From positions 62,001-126,000 of the forward strand of contig CAMYCF010000002.1 in the NCBI GenBank assembly GCA_947254375.1: a DNA stretch of 64,000 nt, given 5' to 3'. A program made the translations under genes and the position numbers. This DNA comes from an uncultured Mobilibacterium sp. Lineage in GTDB: Bacteria > Bacillota > Clostridia > Peptostreptococcales > Anaerovoracaceae. The notes below the pieces were generated by a model. The model did no database searches, was not told the DNA's origin, and saw only the letters and a program-made list of their open reading frames with translations. Numbering within the stretch: the first letter of the stretch is position 1; the number at the start of each line of letters is the position of its first letter. Shown one piece after another: positions 49,940 to 60,519 of the stretch.

Positions 49940-51361
49940 ATGAAGAAGACTAAAATTATCTGCACAATGGGCCCGTCGTCGGCGGATCGCGAAACGATAA
50001 AAAAGATGTTCCTAGCGGGGATGAACGTCGGCAGGATCAACATGTCACACGGCGACCACGAGACACACGCGAAAACGATCGCGATGTTCAGGGAGGTCAG
50101 AGACGAGCTCGGCGTCGACGGCGCAGTCCTGCTCGACACGAAGGGCCCTGAGATAAGGATGGGGACTTTCAGCGGCGGTCCGGTCGAGCTGAAGAAAGGC
50201 GCAACGTTCACTTTTACGACGGACGATGTCGACGGAGATGAAAACAGGGTGTTCGTCACCTACGCCGATTTTCCTAAAGAGGTCGGCAAGGGCGATCTGA
50301 TCCTCGCCGACGACGGAAAGATCGAGTTTGAGGTAAAAGAAGTCCGCGGAAACGACGTCGTCTGCACGGCCGTGAACGGCGGGATCATAAAGAACCGCAA
50401 GGGGATCAATCTTCCGCACATCAAACTGTCGATGCCGTATCTCAGCGAACGCGACATAAGCGACATCAAATTCGGCGTCGCAAACGACGTCGACTGCATA
50501 GCGGCTTCGTTCACGAGGAGCAAAAACGATGTCGAGGACCTCAGGGCACTCCTCAAAAAAGAAGGCGGCGAGGATATCAGGATAATCGCTAAGATAGAGA
50601 GCAACGAAGGCATCGATAATTTCGAGGAGATCCTCGAAGCGGCTGACGGCATCATGATCGCGAGGGGCGACATGGGTGTCGAGATAGCGTTCGAGCGCCT
50701 GCCGAGCATACAGAAGATGATGATAAAAAGGTGCGTCGAGCGCGGCAAGACCGTAGTTACGGCAACGCAGATGCTCGAGTCGATGATATCGAATCCGGTC
50801 CCTACGAGGGCGGAGATAACCGACGTCGCAAACGCCGTATACGACGGTACGGGAGCGATAATGCTGTCCGGTGAGACGGCGGCGGGAGATTACCCGGTCG
50901 AAGCCGTGACCGTGATGAACAGGATAGCGATCCGCGCGGAAGAGGACATGAAGAATATGGCGATCGGACGCGTCCTCAACATGGAAATGGACCTCAGCGA
51001 CACGACGAACGCGGTCGGCCACAGCGCCAGCACGCTCGCGAAGGATATCGGGGCAAAGGCGATCATGGCTGTAACGAGGACGGGATGCACGGCGAGGCGC
51101 ATGGCGAAATTCAGACCGCAGACTCAGATAATCGCTCTCACGGCATGCGACAAAACATACAATCAAATGGCGCTCGAGTGGGGAGTCGCTCCGATAAAAA
51201 CGGACCCGCACGAGGACCTCGAAGAGCGCATCGCCTTCTGCATCAAAGAGGCGGAGAAAAAAGGATACATCGCGAAAGGCGACAAGGTCGTCTTCAGTCT
51301 CGGCCTTCCGCTCGACATACCGGGCAACACGAATATGATCCGCGTGGAAACGGTGAAATAA
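49940..51361 (+). CDS. pyk: Pyruvate kinase
   Basis: 473 aa, the classical length without the extra phosphohistidine domain of some Bacillota. N-terminal KTKIICTMGPSS, the active-site IIAKIESNEG stretch (Lys of phosphoryl transfer) and IARGDMGVE near 255, then TATQMLESM. It makes ATP and pyruvate from phosphoenolpyruvate in glycolysis. The ATG at 49940 follows AAAGGAG; an earlier in-frame ATG at 49817 lies inside bceS and is rejected. Although close to bceS, it is functionally separate. Confidence 0.96.
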   Translation: MKKTKIICTMGPSSADRETIKKMFLAGMNVGRINMSHGDHETHAKTIAMFREVRDELGVDGAVLLDTKGPEIRMGTFSGGPVELKKGATFTFTTDDVDGDENRVFVTYADFPKEVGKGDLILADDGKIEFEVKEVRGNDVVCTAVNGGIIKNRKGINLPHIKLSMPYLSERDISDIKFGVANDVDCIAASFTRSKNDVEDLRALLKKEGGEDIRIIAKIESNEGIDNFEEILEAADGIMIARGDMGVEIAFERLPSIQKMMIKRCVERGKTVVTATQMLESMISNPVPTRAEITDVANAVYDGTGAIMLSGETAAGDYPVEAVTVMNRIAIRAEEDMKNMAIGRVLNMEMDLSDTTNAVGHSASTLAKDIGAKAIMAVTRTGCTARRMAKFRPQTQIIALTACDKTYNQMALEWGVAPIKTDPHEDLEERIAFCIKEAEKKGYIAKGDKVVFSLGLPLDIPGNTNMIRVETVK

Positions 51362-51408
51362 GTGCGGTAAAAGCCGATAAAAACGGATTTTAGGGCGGCT
51401 GCCGACCT

Positions 51409-51436
51409 TGAAAAAATTTTAGCGTTTTTATATAAT
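51409..51436 (+). promoter_or_regulatory. Promoter before the 72-residue membrane protein gene
   Basis: TTGAAA (51409-51414), 16-base spacer, TATAAT (51431-51436), 58 bases before the ATG. Confidence 0.7.
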
Positions 51437-51493
51437 CAATTGGTAAAACTTTTACATTTTACATAAGTTTCATACAAGAACGGGGAGGTAATC

Positions 51494-51712
51494 ATGTCCG
51501 TAAAAAGAAAATACAAATACGACGATCGCGCACCATATCGTCAGGAGAGATCGAAGGCAGGTATGGGCCTCAAGATACTGGGCGTCGGAATAATCGCAGG
51601 TGTCGTCCTCGTTTGCGCTACGAGGCGCGTGTTCGATGAGATCTTCGTTGAAGACGACTGGTCGGATGTAGACTGGGGCGAAGAAGACGGAGAAGATTAC
51701 GGTATCGATTGA
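51494..51712 (+). CDS. Small bitopic membrane protein with acidic tail
   Basis: 72 aa: basic N-terminus (VKRKYKYDD), one membrane segment (about 25-43) and a strongly acidic C-terminus (DDWSDVDWGEEDGEDYG). GGGAGG ribosome site and its own promoter. Not recognised. It precedes metG by 77 bases and may be co-transcribed. Confidence 0.7.
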   Translation: MSVKRKYKYDDRAPYRQERSKAGMGLKILGVGIIAGVVLVCATRRVFDEIFVEDDWSDVDWGEEDGEDYGID

Positions 51713-51788
51713 TAGCAGATCGATGCGAATGAGATAACGATTCGATGCCGGCTCGGCCGGCGGATTTTTGCTGGAAGGTTTAGGTCAG

Positions 51789-53372
51789 ATGACAAAAGAA
51801 AAGGACACATACTATATCACCACTCCTATATATTACCCGAGCGCGAAGCTCCACATAGGCCACACGTATTGCACGGTAATGGCGGATGCGATGGCGCGTT
51901 TCAAGAGGCTCCAGGGGTATGATGTAAGATTTCTCACGGGTACGGACGAGCACGGACAGAAGATAGAGAAGTGCGCGGAAGAGGCGGGAGTCACTCCGAA
52001 GGAGTACGTCGACGGCGTTGTCGAAACGATCGTCAGGCTCTGGGAGAAGATGGAGATCAGCTACGACGACTTCATCAGAACGACCGACGAGAGACACGTC
52101 GAGAGAGTACAGAGGATATTCAGGAAGCTTCAGGATAAGGGCGACATATATAAGGGAACGTATGAAGGTTGGTATTGCACTCCGTGCGAGACGTTCTGGA
52201 CGGAAACTCAGGCGGAGGGCGGCGTGTGCCCGGACTGCGGCAGGCCCGTTCATAAAATGAGCGAGGATGCCTACTTTTTCCGTCTCTCCAAATATTCCGA
52301 TAAGCTGCTCGAGCTCTTCAGGGAGCCGGATTCGTTTTTACAGCCGGAATCGAGAAGAAACGAGATGATCTCTTTTATAGAGCAGGGGCTCGAAGACCTC
52401 TGCATCTCGAGGAGCGGTTTTTCCTGGGGGATACCGGTACCGGGAGACGAAGAGCACGTCATTTATGTGTGGCTCGATGCGCTCAGCAACTACGTTACGG
52501 CGCTCGGCTATCCGGACGAAACGGATCTTTACAAAAAATACTGGCCGGCGGACGTTCATCTCGTCGGAAAGGAGATAGTCAGGTTCCACAGCATAATCTG
52601 GCCTGCGATGCTCATGTCAATGGGCGAACCGCTTCCGAAGAGGGTGCTTGGACACGGGTGGCTCCTTATCGACGGCGGCAAGATGTCGAAGTCGAAGGGC
52701 AACGTCGTGGATCCTGAGATACTGATCGACAGGTATGGGATCGATGCGCTCAAGTTCTTCCTGCTGAGGGAATACACTTTCGGGCAGGACGGAGCGTATA
52801 CGAATGAAGTCATGCTGAAGAGGCTGAACTACGACCTTGCGAACGACCTCGGGAACCTCCTTTCACGCACGGTATCGATGATCGAGAAGTACTGCGGAGG
52901 CGTCGTCCCTGAACCTAAAGAAGAGGACGAATACGGTGCGGATCTGAGAGAGAAGGCCGTATCGGCGGCTTCGGAAGTCGAGAAGGAGATGAGCGAGTTC
53001 AAATTCAATTCGGCGCTCGAAGCGATATGGGGAGTGATCGGCCGCGCAAACAAATACATAGACGAAGAGATGCCTTGGGCGCTTGCCAAGGATCCGGATG
53101 CGAAGGATAAACTCGACACTGTCATGTTCTATCTGGCGGAATCTCTTAGGATCGTTTCGATCCTCATCGTTCCGTACATGCACACGACATCGACGCTGAT
53201 GAGAGAGCAGCTCGGCCTCGAAGACAGCGAAGCGGTGTGGAAGGATGCGTTCAGGTTCGACATGATGGCGGGCGCAAAGGTGAAAAAGGGAGCACTTCTC
53301 TTCCCGCGTCTCGATGTCGAAAAGGAACTCGAGGCACTGGACGAAATAGAAAATAAAGCGGCGGAGAAATAG
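51789..53372 (+). CDS. metG: Methionyl-tRNA synthetase
   Basis: 527 aa class I synthetase. HIGH motif as HIGHTYC near residue 23, KMSKSKGN near 299, and a four-cysteine zinc knuckle (CTPCETF..., CPDCGRP). It lacks the C-terminal EMAP-II tRNA-binding domain found in longer forms. Attaches methionine to tRNA for initiation and elongation. The ATG at 51789 is the natural start; TTG at 51768 would only extend it. No T-box leader is seen. Confidence 0.96.
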   Translation: MTKEKDTYYITTPIYYPSAKLHIGHTYCTVMADAMARFKRLQGYDVRFLTGTDEHGQKIEKCAEEAGVTPKEYVDGVVETIVRLWEKMEISYDDFIRTTDERHVERVQRIFRKLQDKGDIYKGTYEGWYCTPCETFWTETQAEGGVCPDCGRPVHKMSEDAYFFRLSKYSDKLLELFREPDSFLQPESRRNEMISFIEQGLEDLCISRSGFSWGIPVPGDEEHVIYVWLDALSNYVTALGYPDETDLYKKYWPADVHLVGKEIVRFHSIIWPAMLMSMGEPLPKRVLGHGWLLIDGGKMSKSKGNVVDPEILIDRYGIDALKFFLLREYTFGQDGAYTNEVMLKRLNYDLANDLGNLLSRTVSMIEKYCGGVVPEPKEEDEYGADLREKAVSAASEVEKEMSEFKFNSALEAIWGVIGRANKYIDEEMPWALAKDPDAKDKLDTVMFYLAESLRIVSILIVPYMHTTSTLMREQLGLEDSEAVWKDAFRFDMMAGAKVKKGALLFPRLDVEKELEALDEIENKAAEK

Positions 53373-53397
53373 TTCGTTTGTTCGAAGATAGCGGGTT

Positions 53398-53432
53398 TCG
53401 GGCTTCTTACGATGCTTGAGGCCCGTTTTGTT
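53398..53432 (+). terminator. Weak terminator after metG
   Basis: CGGGC (53400-53404) can pair with GCCCG near 53420, followed by TTTTGTTT. Confidence 0.5.
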
Positions 53433-53486
53433 TAAAAAGTGGAATCGCTGTTACAGGGTCAAATCAATTTATATAAGGGGAATCGA

Positions 53487-54326
53487 GTGGAGAAGATGCT
53501 TTTTGACGCTCATACACATCTCAACTACGACGGGATGAGCGATGAGGAGAGAGCCGAACTGGCAAAGGAGATCGAAGGATCCGAGATCGCGTACATAATC
53601 GACGCCGGTGACAGCGTCGAGTCGTCGAAGCTCGGCATCGCAGATTCGGAGAAGTACGATTGGTGCTACTGCTCGGCAGGCATACATCCTCAGCACGCTT
53701 CGGAAACGACGGATGAAGATATAGAAGAAATAAGGAAGCTGGCGGCACACCCGAAGGTCCGCGCCATAGGGGAGATCGGACTCGATTTTTACTACGGCAA
53801 AGAAAATAAAGAGGAACAGATAGAAGTTTTCAGAAAACAGATCCGCCTCGCGAACGACCTTCGGATGCCGATCATGATACATACGAGGGATGCCGACGCA
53901 CTGACACGCGACATTCTTATAGAGGAAGGGGCTTTTTCGGACGAGAGAAAGTCGTGGTTCCCGGAGGCGCCTGACGGAAAAGGAGGCACGAGGGGAGACG
54001 CGAGGGTGCAGCTCCACTGCTATTCGGGATCCGCGGAACTTGCGAAGGAATACGTGTCGCTCGGAGCGATGATATCGATAGGCGGTCCGCTCACGTTCAA
54101 GAACGGAAGGCGCGCTACGGAGACGATAAAGGCGATACCGCTCGAAGCGGTGCTGTCGGAGACGGACGCCCCGTACATGGCGCCGGAACCTCTCAGGGGA
54201 CGACCGAACAAGCCGTACTATGTAGAGCACGTCGTGCGGAGGATGGCGCTCCTGAAGGACATGGAATACGAAAAGGCGGCGGAGATATTGATGAAGAACG
54301 GGAAGAGGTTCTTCGATATCGAGTGA
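53487..54326 (+). CDS. tatD: TatD-family metal-dependent DNase
   Basis: 279 aa TIM-barrel hydrolase. Metal ligands are visible in FDAHTHLNYD (HxH), GEIGLDFYYGK (Glu), MIHTRDADAL (His), QLHCYSG (His) and SETDAPYMAPEPLRGRPN (Asp, in parts). TatD proteins degrade DNA 3' to 5' and process damaged ends. The GTG at 53487 has AAGGGG at a good distance; the ATG at 53496 is the alternative. Order metG-tatD is conserved in Bacillota. Confidence 0.93.
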   Translation: MEKMLFDAHTHLNYDGMSDEERAELAKEIEGSEIAYIIDAGDSVESSKLGIADSEKYDWCYCSAGIHPQHASETTDEDIEEIRKLAAHPKVRAIGEIGLDFYYGKENKEEQIEVFRKQIRLANDLRMPIMIHTRDADALTRDILIEEGAFSDERKSWFPEAPDGKGGTRGDARVQLHCYSGSAELAKEYVSLGAMISIGGPLTFKNGRRATETIKAIPLEAVLSETDAPYMAPEPLRGRPNKPYYVEHVVRRMALLKDMEYEKAAEILMKNGKRFFDIE

Positions 54327-54336
54327 AGGAGAGACC

Positions 54337-55827
54337 GTGGATAAACTGATTTCCGAGATCTACAGATCGAATACGATAAAAGACGGGATGCACATCATCG
54401 TCGGATTTTCCGGAGGACCCGATTCTCTGGCGCTCCTCCATGCGCTCGTGCAGATATCGGAAGGGATGCATCTTCGGATCATCCCCGTCCATATCAACCA
54501 CAGGCTAAGGGGCGAAAGGGCCGACGAAGAGCAGAGGCGGGCGGAGGAGTTTTGCCGTTCGCTCGGGCTCGAGTGCATAAGCCGCGCCGTCGACTGCAGG
54601 GCGCTCGCATCCAATATGAAGATATCCGTCGAGACGGCGGGGCGGTTCGCAAGATATTCGCAGTTCATGGATATCGCGGCGGACGAGAGAAGGCGTATAG
54701 CCGAGGAGTCCGGTCGTGCGGCGACGGATGAAAGGCGAACTGCGAACCCAGATAAGGTGGTCGTCGCCGTGGCGCAAAACGCCGACGATCAGAGCGAGAC
54801 GGTCCTTTTTAGGGCGCTTCGCGGTACGGGTATCGCCGGGCTTGCCGGAATGAGCCACATTCGAAAAGACGAAGGAGGATCGGACATCATCCGCCCTCTT
54901 CTGAAAGTCACGCGCCGCGAGATAGAAGGCTACATCGAACGAAACGGCCTTTCACCGAATATGGACGACAGCAACGCGGACACGGAATATACGAGAAATA
55001 AGATCCGCCTGGAACTCATACCTTACATAGAAAAGAACATCAACGAAAACGCGAGGGAAAATCTTCGCAGACTTTCATATATCGCGTCTGCGGAGAACGA
55101 TTTCATCGAGCGCGAAGCCGCGAAGGCATACGGATCGGCAACTGCCAGGGTCGGGTCCGAAGCCGCGGACGAAGATGAAGTCGTATTCGATTCGGCAAAG
55201 CTCAGAGAGCTTCATCCTGCGGTTCTGAGGCGTGTCATCGCAAAGTCGCTCGGCCTGTTCGTCATATCGGACAACATAAGTTACAGGACGATCGAAGATG
55301 TCATCGCACTCGTGCATTCGGACGACCCGTCGGCGAGGATCGACCTTCCGCAGGGCTGCACGGCGGAGCGCAGGTACGGTGAGACGATCATCAGAAGGCC
55401 GAAGAAGGACGGTGAAAAGCATTCCGTGACCCTCGAAGTCTCCGTCATTTCACCGGAAGAGGCCGAAGCGGCCGAGGTAAAAAACGCTTCCGACTTTGCC
55501 GTCTTCGACTTCGACAAGATAAAAGCTGTCCACGGCGAGGCGGCGGGCGATATAGTTCTCCGCCACCGCAAAGAGGGGGACAGGATCGCGATCGGCGAAG
55601 GAAAGTACAAAAAGCTGCAGGACGTTTTCGTGGACGACAAGGTCCCGCGCTTCGTCCGCGATGATGTCTACGTCGCCGCGTGCGGGAGCGAAGTGTTGTG
55701 GATCCTGCCGAACGAAAATCTGGCTTCGGAGCGGCACAGAAAACGCGGTAAATTTTCACAAAACTACCATGTTGAAAACAATTCGGAACGCCTGTTATTT
55801 CTTGAAATGCACAGGTCCGTATGGTAG
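54337..55827 (+). CDS. tilS: tRNA(Ile)-lysidine synthase
   Basis: 496 aa. PP-loop motif GFSGGPDSLALLHAL near residues 23-37, QNADDQSETVLFRALRGTG (in parts) near 148, then the central and C-terminal TilS domains (DIVLRHRKEGDRI near 408). It changes C34 of tRNA-Ile(CAU) to lysidine so that AUA is read. GTG start with AAGGAGAG upstream, 10 bases after tatD. The usual hpt gene between tilS and ftsH is absent. Confidence 0.93.
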   Translation: MDKLISEIYRSNTIKDGMHIIVGFSGGPDSLALLHALVQISEGMHLRIIPVHINHRLRGERADEEQRRAEEFCRSLGLECISRAVDCRALASNMKISVETAGRFARYSQFMDIAADERRRIAEESGRAATDERRTANPDKVVVAVAQNADDQSETVLFRALRGTGIAGLAGMSHIRKDEGGSDIIRPLLKVTRREIEGYIERNGLSPNMDDSNADTEYTRNKIRLELIPYIEKNINENARENLRRLSYIASAENDFIEREAAKAYGSATARVGSEAADEDEVVFDSAKLRELHPAVLRRVIAKSLGLFVISDNISYRTIEDVIALVHSDDPSARIDLPQGCTAERRYGETIIRRPKKDGEKHSVTLEVSVISPEEAEAAEVKNASDFAVFDFDKIKAVHGEAAGDIVLRHRKEGDRIAIGEGKYKKLQDVFVDDKVPRFVRDDVYVAACGSEVLWILPNENLASERHRKRGKFSQNYHVENNSERLLFLEMHRSVW

Positions 55828-55830
55828 AAT
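55802..55830 (+). promoter_or_regulatory. Promoter of ftsH inside the tilS 3' end
   Basis: TTGAAA (55802-55807), 17-base spacer, TAGAAT (55825-55830), 62 bases before the ftsH start. Confidence 0.65.
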
Positions 55831-55891
55831 AGTCAGACAGTTTGTGTGAAATAACAAATTTTAGTAAAGACAACGAAAGGGACTGTACAAA

Positions 55892-58051
55892 TTGAAAAGA
55901 GCGGGAAGAAATTTCGGGATATATATATTGATATTTATGCTGGTCCTCGGAGCGGCATATTTCTATAAAGGAGTTGACGACACCAAGAAGGTGCAGGAGA
56001 TAAAATTCTCCCACTTCGTTACCCAGGTAGAACACAAGAAATACGAGAAGATCAACATCACCGAGAGGAAGATGACAGGAACGAAGAAGAACGGGAACGT
56101 CGAGTTCGCGTACGCTCCGTCCGTAGTTGAGATACAGTGGATCGAGGACAATTACATCTTTCCGCAGGTAAAGAGCGGCAAGGTAAAAATGGAGAGCGAT
56201 CCGCCGAAGAGCGATTTCAATCTGCTTTCGATCCTCCCTACGATCATAATGATCGGTGCGCTGATCTTCCTTTTCTACTTCATGATGAGCCAGGGAGGCA
56301 ACAACAAGGCCTTCCAGTTCGGTAAAAACAGGGCGAGACGGTACAAGGAGACGGGAAAACAGATCACGTTCAAGGACGTCGCAGGTCTCGATGAGGAAAA
56401 AGAAGAGCTCATGGAGATAGTCGACTTCCTAAAAAATCCGAGCAAGTACTCGAAGCTCGGAGCGAGGATACCTAAGGGCGTTCTGATGGTCGGCCAGCCG
56501 GGAACAGGTAAGACGTACATTTCAAAGGCGACGGCGGGTGAGGCAGGCGTGCCTTTCTTCACCATTTCCGGATCCGACTTCGTTGAGATGTTCGTCGGCG
56601 TAGGTGCATCGAGGGTGAGAGACCTCTTCGAACAGGCGAAGAAGAACGCTCCGTGCATCATATTCATCGACGAGATCGATGCCGTCGGAAGAAAGAGGGG
56701 AGCCGGACTCGGCGGCGGAAACGACGAGCGCGAGCAGACGCTCAACCAGCTGCTCGTCGAGATGGACGGTTTCGACGACAATCAGGGAATAATCATACTC
56801 GCGGCGACGAACAGGCCGGACGTTCTTGACCCGGCGCTTTTGAGACCGGGACGTTTCGACAGACAGATCGTCATCGGTATGCCTGACATCAAGGCGAGAG
56901 AAGAAATATTCAAGGTACATACGAGGAACAAACCTCTGGACGAAGGTGTATCGCCGAAGATTTTAGCGAGAAGGACTCCGGGATTTTCACCGGCCGACAT
57001 AGAGAACCTCGTCAACGAGGCGGCGCTCCTCGCTGCAAGGCGAAACGGCACGAAGATCAGAATGGATGAAATAGAAGAGGCTACGACGAAAGTCATCGCA
57101 GGACCTCAGAAGAAGTCAAGGGTCATCTCGCCTGAAGAGAAGAAACTCACGGCTTACCACGAAGCCGGACATGCCATAGTGATGAGGGCCCTTCCGGGCT
57201 CGCATCCTGTTCATCAGGTAACGATAATACCGCGCGGAATGGCGGGCGGATTCACGATGTCGCTTCCTGAGAAGGAGAAATACTTCGAGACAAGGGGTGA
57301 GATGATCGACATGATCAAACACCTCCTCGCGGGACGTGTGGCCGAAGAGATCAAGCTCGACGACATAAGCACGGGCGCGAGCAACGACCTCGAACGCGCG
57401 ACGCAGATAGCAAGGGGAATGATAACGAAGTACGGATTCAGCAAGAAACTCGGACCTGTAAGCTTCAGCTCGAGCGATGAAGTGTTCCTGGGCAAGGATT
57501 TCTCGACGCGTCAGAACTATTCCGAGGAGATCGCATCCGAGATCGACATGGAGATCAAGGCGATACTCGAAGAGTGCTATGCCGACACGAAGAAGATCCT
57601 TCAGGAGAACGACGAGGCGTTCGAAAGGGTAGCGCAGACGCTCCTCGAAGTCGAGACGATCAACGCAAAGCAGTTCGAAGATCTTTTCACCGGTGCACGC
57701 ACCGTCGAGCAGCTGGCTGAAGACGTCAAAGATGAAGAGAAGGAAATAGAGAAGAAGAACGCGGCCGAGGCCGCCGAGAGCAAGAGGCTCGAAGCGGAGA
57801 GAAAGGCCGAGATCGAGGCGAAGAAGAGGGAGCTCGAAAACATGCTCACCGACGCCTATTCCGATCCCGCCGAACTTGAAGAGTTCATAAGATACAACAA
57901 TATAAAGAAGAGGAAGCCGAACTCTTCGGCAAAAGACGCTCAGATAAAAGGAGCTCCTGATAAGGATGCTCCGGTAAAAGACGAGCCGGCCGAAGAAAAG
58001 CCTGAGGATAAAAACGACGGAGACCCGGGCGAAAAAGGATCGGACGAATAA
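55892..58051 (+). CDS. ftsH: ATP-dependent zinc metalloprotease FtsH
   Basis: 719 aa. Two membrane helices (about 8-26 and 113-133), AAA domain with Walker A GQPGTGKT, Walker [12 protein letters not shown], the second region [20 protein letters not shown], and the zinc site HEAGH. It degrades membrane and misfolded proteins. The C-terminus has an unusually long charged tail (about 80 residues of Lys, Glu, Asp, Ala with [17 protein letters not shown]). TTG start at 55892. The gene's last 15 bases are duplicated in tandem downstream. Confidence 0.96.
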   Translation: MKRAGRNFGIYILIFMLVLGAAYFYKGVDDTKKVQEIKFSHFVTQVEHKKYEKINITERKMTGTKKNGNVEFAYAPSVVEIQWIEDNYIFPQVKSGKVKMESDPPKSDFNLLSILPTIIMIGALIFLFYFMMSQGGNNKAFQFGKNRARRYKETGKQITFKDVAGLDEEKEELMEIVDFLKNPSKYSKLGARIPKGVLMVGQPGTGKTYISKATAGEAGVPFFTISGSDFVEMFVGVGASRVRDLFEQAKKNAPCIIFIDEIDAVGRKRGAGLGGGNDEREQTLNQLLVEMDGFDDNQGIIILAATNRPDVLDPALLRPGRFDRQIVIGMPDIKAREEIFKVHTRNKPLDEGVSPKILARRTPGFSPADIENLVNEAALLAARRNGTKIRMDEIEEATTKVIAGPQKKSRVISPEEKKLTAYHEAGHAIVMRALPGSHPVHQVTIIPRGMAGGFTMSLPEKEKYFETRGEMIDMIKHLLAGRVAEEIKLDDISTGASNDLERATQIARGMITKYGFSKKLGPVSFSSSDEVFLGKDFSTRQNYSEEIASEIDMEIKAILEECYADTKKILQENDEAFERVAQTLLEVETINAKQFEDLFTGARTVEQLAEDVKDEEKEIEKKNAAEAAESKRLEAERKAEIEAKKRELENMLTDAYSDPAELEEFIRYNNIKKRKPNSSAKDAQIKGAPDKDAPVKDEPAEEKPEDKNDGDPGEKGSDE

Positions 58052-58066
58052 GGATCGGACGAATAA
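58037..58066. repeat. 15-bp tandem duplication at the ftsH stop codon
   Basis: GGATCGGACGAATAA is repeated exactly (58037-58051 and 58052-58066); the first copy contains the real stop. Confidence 0.85.
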
Positions 58067-58122
58067 GGTTCACAAAGCATATAAAAACTTATATCAACAG
58101 ATAAGGTACAGGAGACAGTCAA

Positions 58123-59697
58123 ATGAGGATCACGATAGAAGATTGCATGAACTTAGACGCTTTCAGTGAAGCGAGGATAGAGACCTGCGCGAGAAAAGCG
58201 GGCAACAAGAGGGTGCGCACGATATCGGTGTTCGATGAAGACAATATCAAGAAGGGTATCGCAAGGAACGGCGCCAAGGAGCAGATGGTAATAACCCACT
58301 TCTGGTCGCTCAGGAACGATATAAACGGCCAGATCGAGGCCGCCGTCGGACTGGCGAAGAAGGATATCGCCGCACTTGTCATATTCCTCTGCGAAGACGG
58401 AGTAAGGAGTGTGGACAGCAAGCTCGCGAAAGCCGCGGAAGAGAGCGGCCTCGTCCTGATCTCGATATACGACAACGGCGAGAAGGCATATTCGCAGATC
58501 ATCGAGCAGGTACTCGACAAGATCCTTTACGGAGACAATTACAGTGACAACATCCTGAACAACACGATATATCACCTCCTCAACTTCGAGAAGCACCGCA
58601 ACTTCCAGAACGCTCTGAAGCAGGCGGCGATAAGCAACGATTATCAGGTCGTTCTCATGACATCCGAATTCAACCCGATACTGACGATCGAAACGAGAAA
58701 ACTGGAAACGATCGACAACGCTATCGCGGCCGCTCAGAAGTACGACGTCACCCACGGCAACACTTTTAAGCAGGTGCCGATGAACGACATAATAACTTAC
58801 TGGGGAACGATCGAGATCGAGGGAGAGAAGCACATACTCCTCATCGTCGATAACGAGGACAATTACTCGGCCACCGAGATAAAGAAACTCGCGGAGATCA
58901 TCGAGCTTGCTATGGGAATGTGGAAGTACACGCCTGAAAGGGACTCGAGAGCCGAGCTCATCAAATCCGCGGTCAGGGGAGACGTGACTTTCTGCTACAC
59001 GCTGCTCGATGAAGCGGGCCTCAAAAACAAGCAGTTCCTCAGCGTTTTTTATGCGTCGGGGATAAACAATACGGAGTCGCAGGCGATCATAGACAGATAC
59101 AAGAGGGAATACGATTTCAGCATACTGCCTCTCATAGAGAGCAAGGACATCTACGGCATGGTCTATTCGTCAGCCGGCGAAGGGAGCCGCAGCACGCTCA
59201 ATAACGCGTGCATCGCGATGTTCGATGAGATCAAGAACGGAAAGAAGGACGTCAGGATCCTCCACATCACCGGCCTCGAAAACCTCGACAACGCGATCGA
59301 CGGTTTCAAGATGATAAACGAGACGAGGACCGACGTCGAGAAGGTCTTCCCGTACAAGCGCGTCTTCAGCAAATACGAGATGTCAATGGTATATAACTGC
59401 ATCATACTCAAGATGAATTCGCCTCATCTCAGAAAGCTGTATATCGAGCTTCTCGAGCCTTTCGAGACGGGGATATCGGCCGCGAAGGGAAGACTGCTCC
59501 TCGAGACCCTCGAGACTTTCGTTCTCGATGCGGGGATGAACAGCAGCAAGACGGCTGAAATACTCGATATACATAACAACACCGTTCAGTACAGGCTCAA
59601 GAAGATAAACGAGATGCTCGGCGCCGAGATGACCGGAAACAGGATAATCCCGGGGCTCACGATGGCGCTCGCCATAAGCCGTATGGAGGAGAGATAG
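58123..59697 (+). CDS. PucR-type transcriptional regulator
   Basis: 524 aa. N-terminal PucR-like domain (about 1-125), a middle GGDEF/GAF-like linker, and a C-terminal PucR helix-turn-helix in which VLDAGMNSSKTAEILDIHNN is followed by TVQYRLKKINE. Such proteins control purine or other nitrogen-source catabolism, though targets are rarely known. It ends one base before the coaX start with overlap (TAGATG), so it shares the transcript of coaX and dusB. Which of its neighbours it controls is unknown. Confidence 0.82.
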   Translation: MRITIEDCMNLDAFSEARIETCARKAGNKRVRTISVFDEDNIKKGIARNGAKEQMVITHFWSLRNDINGQIEAAVGLAKKDIAALVIFLCEDGVRSVDSKLAKAAEESGLVLISIYDNGEKAYSQIIEQVLDKILYGDNYSDNILNNTIYHLLNFEKHRNFQNALKQAAISNDYQVVLMTSEFNPILTIETRKLETIDNAIAAAQKYDVTHGNTFKQVPMNDIITYWGTIEIEGEKHILLIVDNEDNYSATEIKKLAEIIELAMGMWKYTPERDSRAELIKSAVRGDVTFCYTLLDEAGLKNKQFLSVFYASGINNTESQAIIDRYKREYDFSILPLIESKDIYGMVYSSAGEGSRSTLNNACIAMFDEIKNGKKDVRILHITGLENLDNAIDGFKMINETRTDVEKVFPYKRVFSKYEMSMVYNCIILKMNSPHLRKLYIELLEPFETGISAAKGRLLLETLETFVLDAGMNSSKTAEILDIHNNTVQYRLKKINEMLGAEMTGNRIIPGLTMALAISRMEER

Positions 59698-60519
59698 ATG
59701 CTCGTCGCTTTCGACATAGGCAACACGAATATAGTTCTCGGTGTTTTTGAGGGCGAGAAACTGCTGACGAGTTTCAGACTCGCCGCGGACACAAAGAGGA
59801 GCGCGGACGAATACGGGATAATCATCGACCGTCTTTTCAGGTACGAAGGACTCGATCCGAAGGACGTGGGCGACGTGATAATATCATCGGTCGTTCCGGC
59901 ACTCATTTTTACCATGCAGCACATGTGCTACAAGTACTATGGTATATCGCCGCTCATAGTCGAGACGGGGATAAAAACGGGTCTCAAGATAAAATGCGAC
60001 GACCCGCGGCAGATCGGCTCCGACAGGATAGTCAACGCCGTGGCCGCTCATTCCAAATACGACTGCCCGCTCATAATAGTCGACTTCGGTACCGCGACGA
60101 CGTTCTGCGCCGTTACGGCGGAAGGAGATTATCTCGGCGGCACGATAGCGGCCGGAATAAAAATATCCGGTGAAGCTCTTTTCGAAAAAACGGCTAAGCT
60201 CCCGCACGTCGAACTCGAGAAGCCGGGCAGGGTCATCTGTAAAAACACGGTCGAAAGCATGCAGTCCGGCCTGATATACGGCAATGTTGGGCTCGCCGAA
60301 CACATAATATCCGAAATGAAAAAAGAACTCGTCCGCGACTACGGCCAGGACGGGGACAGGATAAAAGTCATCGCAACCGGCGGACTTGCGACGATGATAG
60401 CCGAAGGAACGGACATCATCGACGCGGTCGAGAAGAGACTGATGCTTCAGGGGCTCCTCGTCATATACGAGAAGAACAAGGTCGGAAGAAAGAGCAGGAC
60501 GAATGTACGACGCGATTGA
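59698..60519 (+). CDS. coaX: Type III pantothenate kinase
   Basis: 273 aa of the ASKHA fold. FDIGNTNIVLGVFEG near the N-terminus binds phosphate, IVDFGTATTF near 128 and GGTIAAGI near 150 are the other family motifs. It phosphorylates pantothenate in the first step of coenzyme A synthesis; type III enzymes need a monovalent cation and resist feedback by CoA. It overlaps dusB by 17 bases. Confidence 0.94.
   Translation: MLVAFDIGNTNIVLGVFEGEKLLTSFRLAADTKRSADEYGIIIDRLFRYEGLDPKDVGDVIISSVVPALIFTMQHMCYKYYGISPLIVETGIKTGLKIKCDDPRQIGSDRIVNAVAAHSKYDCPLIIVDFGTATTFCAVTAEGDYLGGTIAAGIKISGEALFEKTAKLPHVELEKPGRVICKNTVESMQSGLIYGNVGLAEHIISEMKKELVRDYGQDGDRIKVIATGGLATMIAEGTDIIDAVEKRLMLQGLLVIYEKNKVGRKSRTNVRRD

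Noticed and set aside
51713..51788. T-box riboswitch before metG
   Set aside because: The 76-base gap is too short and shows no T-box sequence or specifier stem.
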